DNA of 47,298 nt from positions 1-47,298 of the forward strand of contig CACGLE010000007.1 in NCBI GenBank assembly GCA_902573725.1. Direction: 5' to 3'. The notes under the pieces are model-generated. The model saw only the letters and a list, made by a program, of their open reading frames with translations. It was not told where the DNA came from and ran no database searches. The translations under genes were made by a program, and so were the position numbers. Shown piece after piece: positions 45,181 to 47,298 of the stretch; the stretch's first letter is position 1; every line of letters begins with the position of its first letter. This DNA comes from an uncultured SAR116 cluster alpha proteobacterium. GTDB lineage: Bacteria; Pseudomonadota; Alphaproteobacteria; Puniceispirillales; Puniceispirillaceae.

Positions 45181-47298
45181 ATGCCAATTTTCAACTACCT
45201 TAGCCCTGATATTGCTGATTATCCAATTTTATACCCTACTATTAATAAAAATAACTGGGTTTCTACTGATGGAGAGATTTGCACCCCCTCTAATAAAGAA
45301 CTAATTGAGTTTTTAGCTAATGAAAACCCTCCACTAATTTGTCACAGAAAATGGACTGAAAAAAAAATTGGCATGAAACTTAATAAGGCCTTGGATATAC
45401 TTGAACTTTTTGCCTTTGTTAAACCAGCTGAATTTTGTGTTCCAAACCCTTCCGGGCTTGCCATTGTTACGGGCCTTGCCCGTCCAAAAACAAATATTGA
45501 TAAAACTATTTTTTTACGAACTATTACGCAATATTTGTTAAATAATTTATCTGAATTTGTAATAGAGAATCCTGAGAAAAATTCTTTATATTCGTCAAAC
45601 AATCTCGGAAATATTGCAGAAATGATGGGAAAAGGAGGATGGCTTTGGGCTGCGCTTATTCTACCTCTCTTAGGAAGAAACAAAATATCAACAGGTCCTC
45701 CAAATCCTGCGCATGCAGCTATTTGGAATAATTTGAAGGAGACAAAAGATTTACCCCCAAAAGGAGAACCTGGAACAAAGCCAATTCCACCCGATATGAC
45801 AAAAAGTAGATTATCTGAGATGCTTGGCCCAAACTCAGAAATTAGGAAAACACAAATAGATTATACAACAACAAATTGTAAGGTTTTTGATCAGACTGAT
45901 AACAGACCAAATCCAATACTCTTATTATCTGAAGCCGGGACTGGGACAGGTAAAACTCTTGGTTATCTCGCCCCTGCTAGTCTATGGGCGGAAGTAAATG
46001 ATAGCACTGTGTGGATATCTACCTATACACGAAATCTACAGCATCAAATTGCAGATGAACTCCGAAGACTCCCAGAAAAAAATGAGTCTACTAGTTCCAA
46101 TTCAATTAACAAATCAAAAAGTGAAGAACATAAAAGAGTTGTAATTCGAAAGGGTAGAGAAAATTATCTCTGCCTTCTTAATCTAGATGAAGCACTATTT
46201 CAGATGCCGGGAAAACCAAAAAATGCAATTGCCCTTGGTCTAATGGCTCGCTGGGCAAGTGCATCTCCAGACGGAGATTTAACAGGAGCAAATTTTCCAG
46301 CATGGCTTGTAGACCTTATAAATAGTAGATATACTCTCGGCCTTGCAGATAAGCGAGGTGAGTGTATTCATTCTGCTTGTCGTCATTATAAAAAATGTTT
46401 TGTAGAAAAATCTATTCGAGAGGCACGTCGAGCAGATATTGTTATTGCCAATCACGCACTATCAATAATCCAGTCTGTTTTTTCACAAAAAGAAAATCAT
46501 GCCCTATCGACTAGAATAATTTTTGATGAAGGTCATCACGTATTTGACGCTGCAGACATTGCCTTTAGTAGCGCTTTGACAGCTATCGAAACATCAGAAA
46601 TGCGCAGATGGATAAGAGGTGATGAAGATGGCCTAAAAGGCCGCATGCGCGGTTTACGAAATAGAGTTTCAGATTTGATTAATGGAGATGAGAACGCATT
46701 AAGTATAATGGACCTAATAATTGGTGTTGCTCGTGAATTACCAAGCAGCGGTTGGCAAAAACGTATATCGTCCTCAAATAAATTTGGTACAGCAGAGATA
46801 TTTTTTTCAGCGCTAAGAATGTGTTTATATAGTCGAGTTACAAATATAGATAGTCTCTATGACATCCAAAGTGAAATTTATCCAGTACCTTTTGATATCC
46901 TAGAAGCTGCCCAAGATTTTTCAAAAAACCTAAACTCACTTTTGACTTTAATTAAACAGCTAGAAGATATCTTAATATCCACAATGGATAAAAATTCTGA
47001 AAATTTAGAAAGTCAGACTAAGTCTCGTTTTGAATCAATCATAAAAAGCCTTCAGCAACGCGCTATTATGCCCTTATCTTCTTGGTCATTACAATTGCAA
47101 GACTTGGTATCTTCAGAGAATGATAAAATAGGCAGAGACGGATTCATTGACTGGATGCAAATTAGCAGAATAGAGGGCGAGGATAGGGATATCGGACTTT
47201 ACCGACACTGGCTAGACCCAACTATTCCATTTAGCGAGTTTGTATTGCAAAAAGCAAAGGGCGTTGTAATCACATCAGCCACTTTGCGAGATACAAAT
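45181..47298 (+). CDS. DinG/XPD-type ATP-dependent DNA helicase, 3' end missing
   Basis: The frame is open from ATG 45181 to the right edge (706 codons) and incomplete. Walker A is EAGTGTGKTLGY at residues 251-262 and the DEAH-like Walker B is DEGHH at 449-453. Between them lie cysteines C331, C395, C400 and C406, spaced as the 4Fe-4S ligands of XPD/DinG helicases; IVIANHALSI follows. The sequence ends at the helicase motif ITSATL. Such 5'-3' helicases unwind R-loops or damaged DNA. The first 240 residues are an extra N-terminal region not typical of E. coli DinG. The start has no clear ribosome site. Confidence 0.9.
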   Translation, partial: MPIFNYLSPDIADYPILYPTINKNNWVSTDGEICTPSNKELIEFLANENPPLICHRKWTEKKIGMKLNKALDILELFAFVKPAEFCVPNPSGLAIVTGLARPKTNIDKTIFLRTITQYLLNNLSEFVIENPEKNSLYSSNNLGNIAEMMGKGGWLWAALILPLLGRNKISTGPPNPAHAAIWNNLKETKDLPPKGEPGTKPIPPDMTKSRLSEMLGPNSEIRKTQIDYTTTNCKVFDQTDNRPNPILLLSEAGTGTGKTLGYLAPASLWAEVNDSTVWISTYTRNLQHQIADELRRLPEKNESTSSNSINKSKSEEHKRVVIRKGRENYLCLLNLDEALFQMPGKPKNAIALGLMARWASASPDGDLTGANFPAWLVDLINSRYTLGLADKRGECIHSACRHYKKCFVEKSIREARRADIVIANHALSIIQSVFSQKENHALSTRIIFDEGHHVFDAADIAFSSALTAIETSEMRRWIRGDEDGLKGRMRGLRNRVSDLINGDENALSIMDLIIGVARELPSSGWQKRISSSNKFGTAEIFFSALRMCLYSRVTNIDSLYDIQSEIYPVPFDILEAAQDFSKNLNSLLTLIKQLEDILISTMDKNSENLESQTKSRFESIIKSLQQRAIMPLSSWSLQLQDLVSSENDKIGRDGFIDWMQISRIEGEDRDIGLYRHWLDPTIPFSEFVLQKAKGVVITSATLRDTN

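Noticed and set aside
45342-45683. Minus-strand 113-codon frame
   Set aside because: It lies wholly antisense to the helicase gene, which shows family motifs and an uninterrupted frame.
1-47298. CRISPR arrays, tRNA/rRNA genes or insertion sequences
   Set aside because: No regularly spaced repeats, T-arm motifs, rRNA-like segments, transposase frames or long terminal inverted repeats were found on either strand by eye.

Overview
The window is a dense, clearly AT-rich stretch of bacterial chromosome with no rRNA, tRNA, CRISPR array or insertion sequence that I can see. Gene content and order point to an alphaproteobacterium. Diagnostic sets are RodZ-like/ispG/hisS/prfA/prmC/DUF4167, secA/parvulin/argJ/mutT, aroK/aroB/CorC, BolA/J-protein/cobS/cobT, an AglEFG alpha-glucoside transporter and a class I lysyl-tRNA synthetase. 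Short intergenic gaps and low G+C suggest a free-living, possibly marine, streamlined lineage (inference).

Layout. (1) 1-4206, minus strand: an alpha-glucoside uptake operon aglE-aglF-aglG-aglA (aglA cut by the window edge), with hairpins in the aglE leader and between aglE and aglF. (2) 4466-7783: an aldo-keto reductase and an SsuD-type flavin monooxygenase, coupled on the minus strand, facing a divergent Gfo/Idh/MocA protein. These three enzyme families resemble the parts list of oxidative sulfoquinovose desulfonation (SmoB, SmoC, NAD-dependent sulfoquinovosidase). This is the most interesting functional hypothesis in the window. (3) 7806-12605: a zinc regulon. znuA is divergent from znuC-znuB-zur around a perfect Zur-type palindrome, followed by an M23 peptidoglycan peptidase. 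znuB carries two frameshifts and the M23 gene one, all consistent with one extra base in a six-base homopolymer. (4) 12679-22576: a MOSC protein, DUF4167, then prmC-prfA-hisS-ispG-RodZ-like, lysC, ubiG and DUF1178. (5) 22622-30447: secA, parvulin, argJ, mutT, a methyltransferase, a glutaredoxin and a nitrilase-family amidase. (6) 30491-37615: a XerC/XerD-type recombinase, a large exported protein of unknown function coupled to a very small membrane protein (45 aa), then aroK-aroB-CorC with overlapping genes and DUF2889. (7) 37628-47298: bolA, a J-domain protein, cobS-cobT, rpmB, pyrD, class I lysS and the first 706 codons of a DinG/XPD-type helicase that runs off the window.

Functionally, the left third is sugar import and metal acquisition, and the rest is mostly housekeeping: translation, isoprenoid, ubiquinone, shikimate, arginine and pyrimidine synthesis, and secretion. 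Unknowns worth attention are the exported 732-aa protein with its 45-aa partner, the putative sulfosugar locus, and the cluster of frameshifts in the zinc region.
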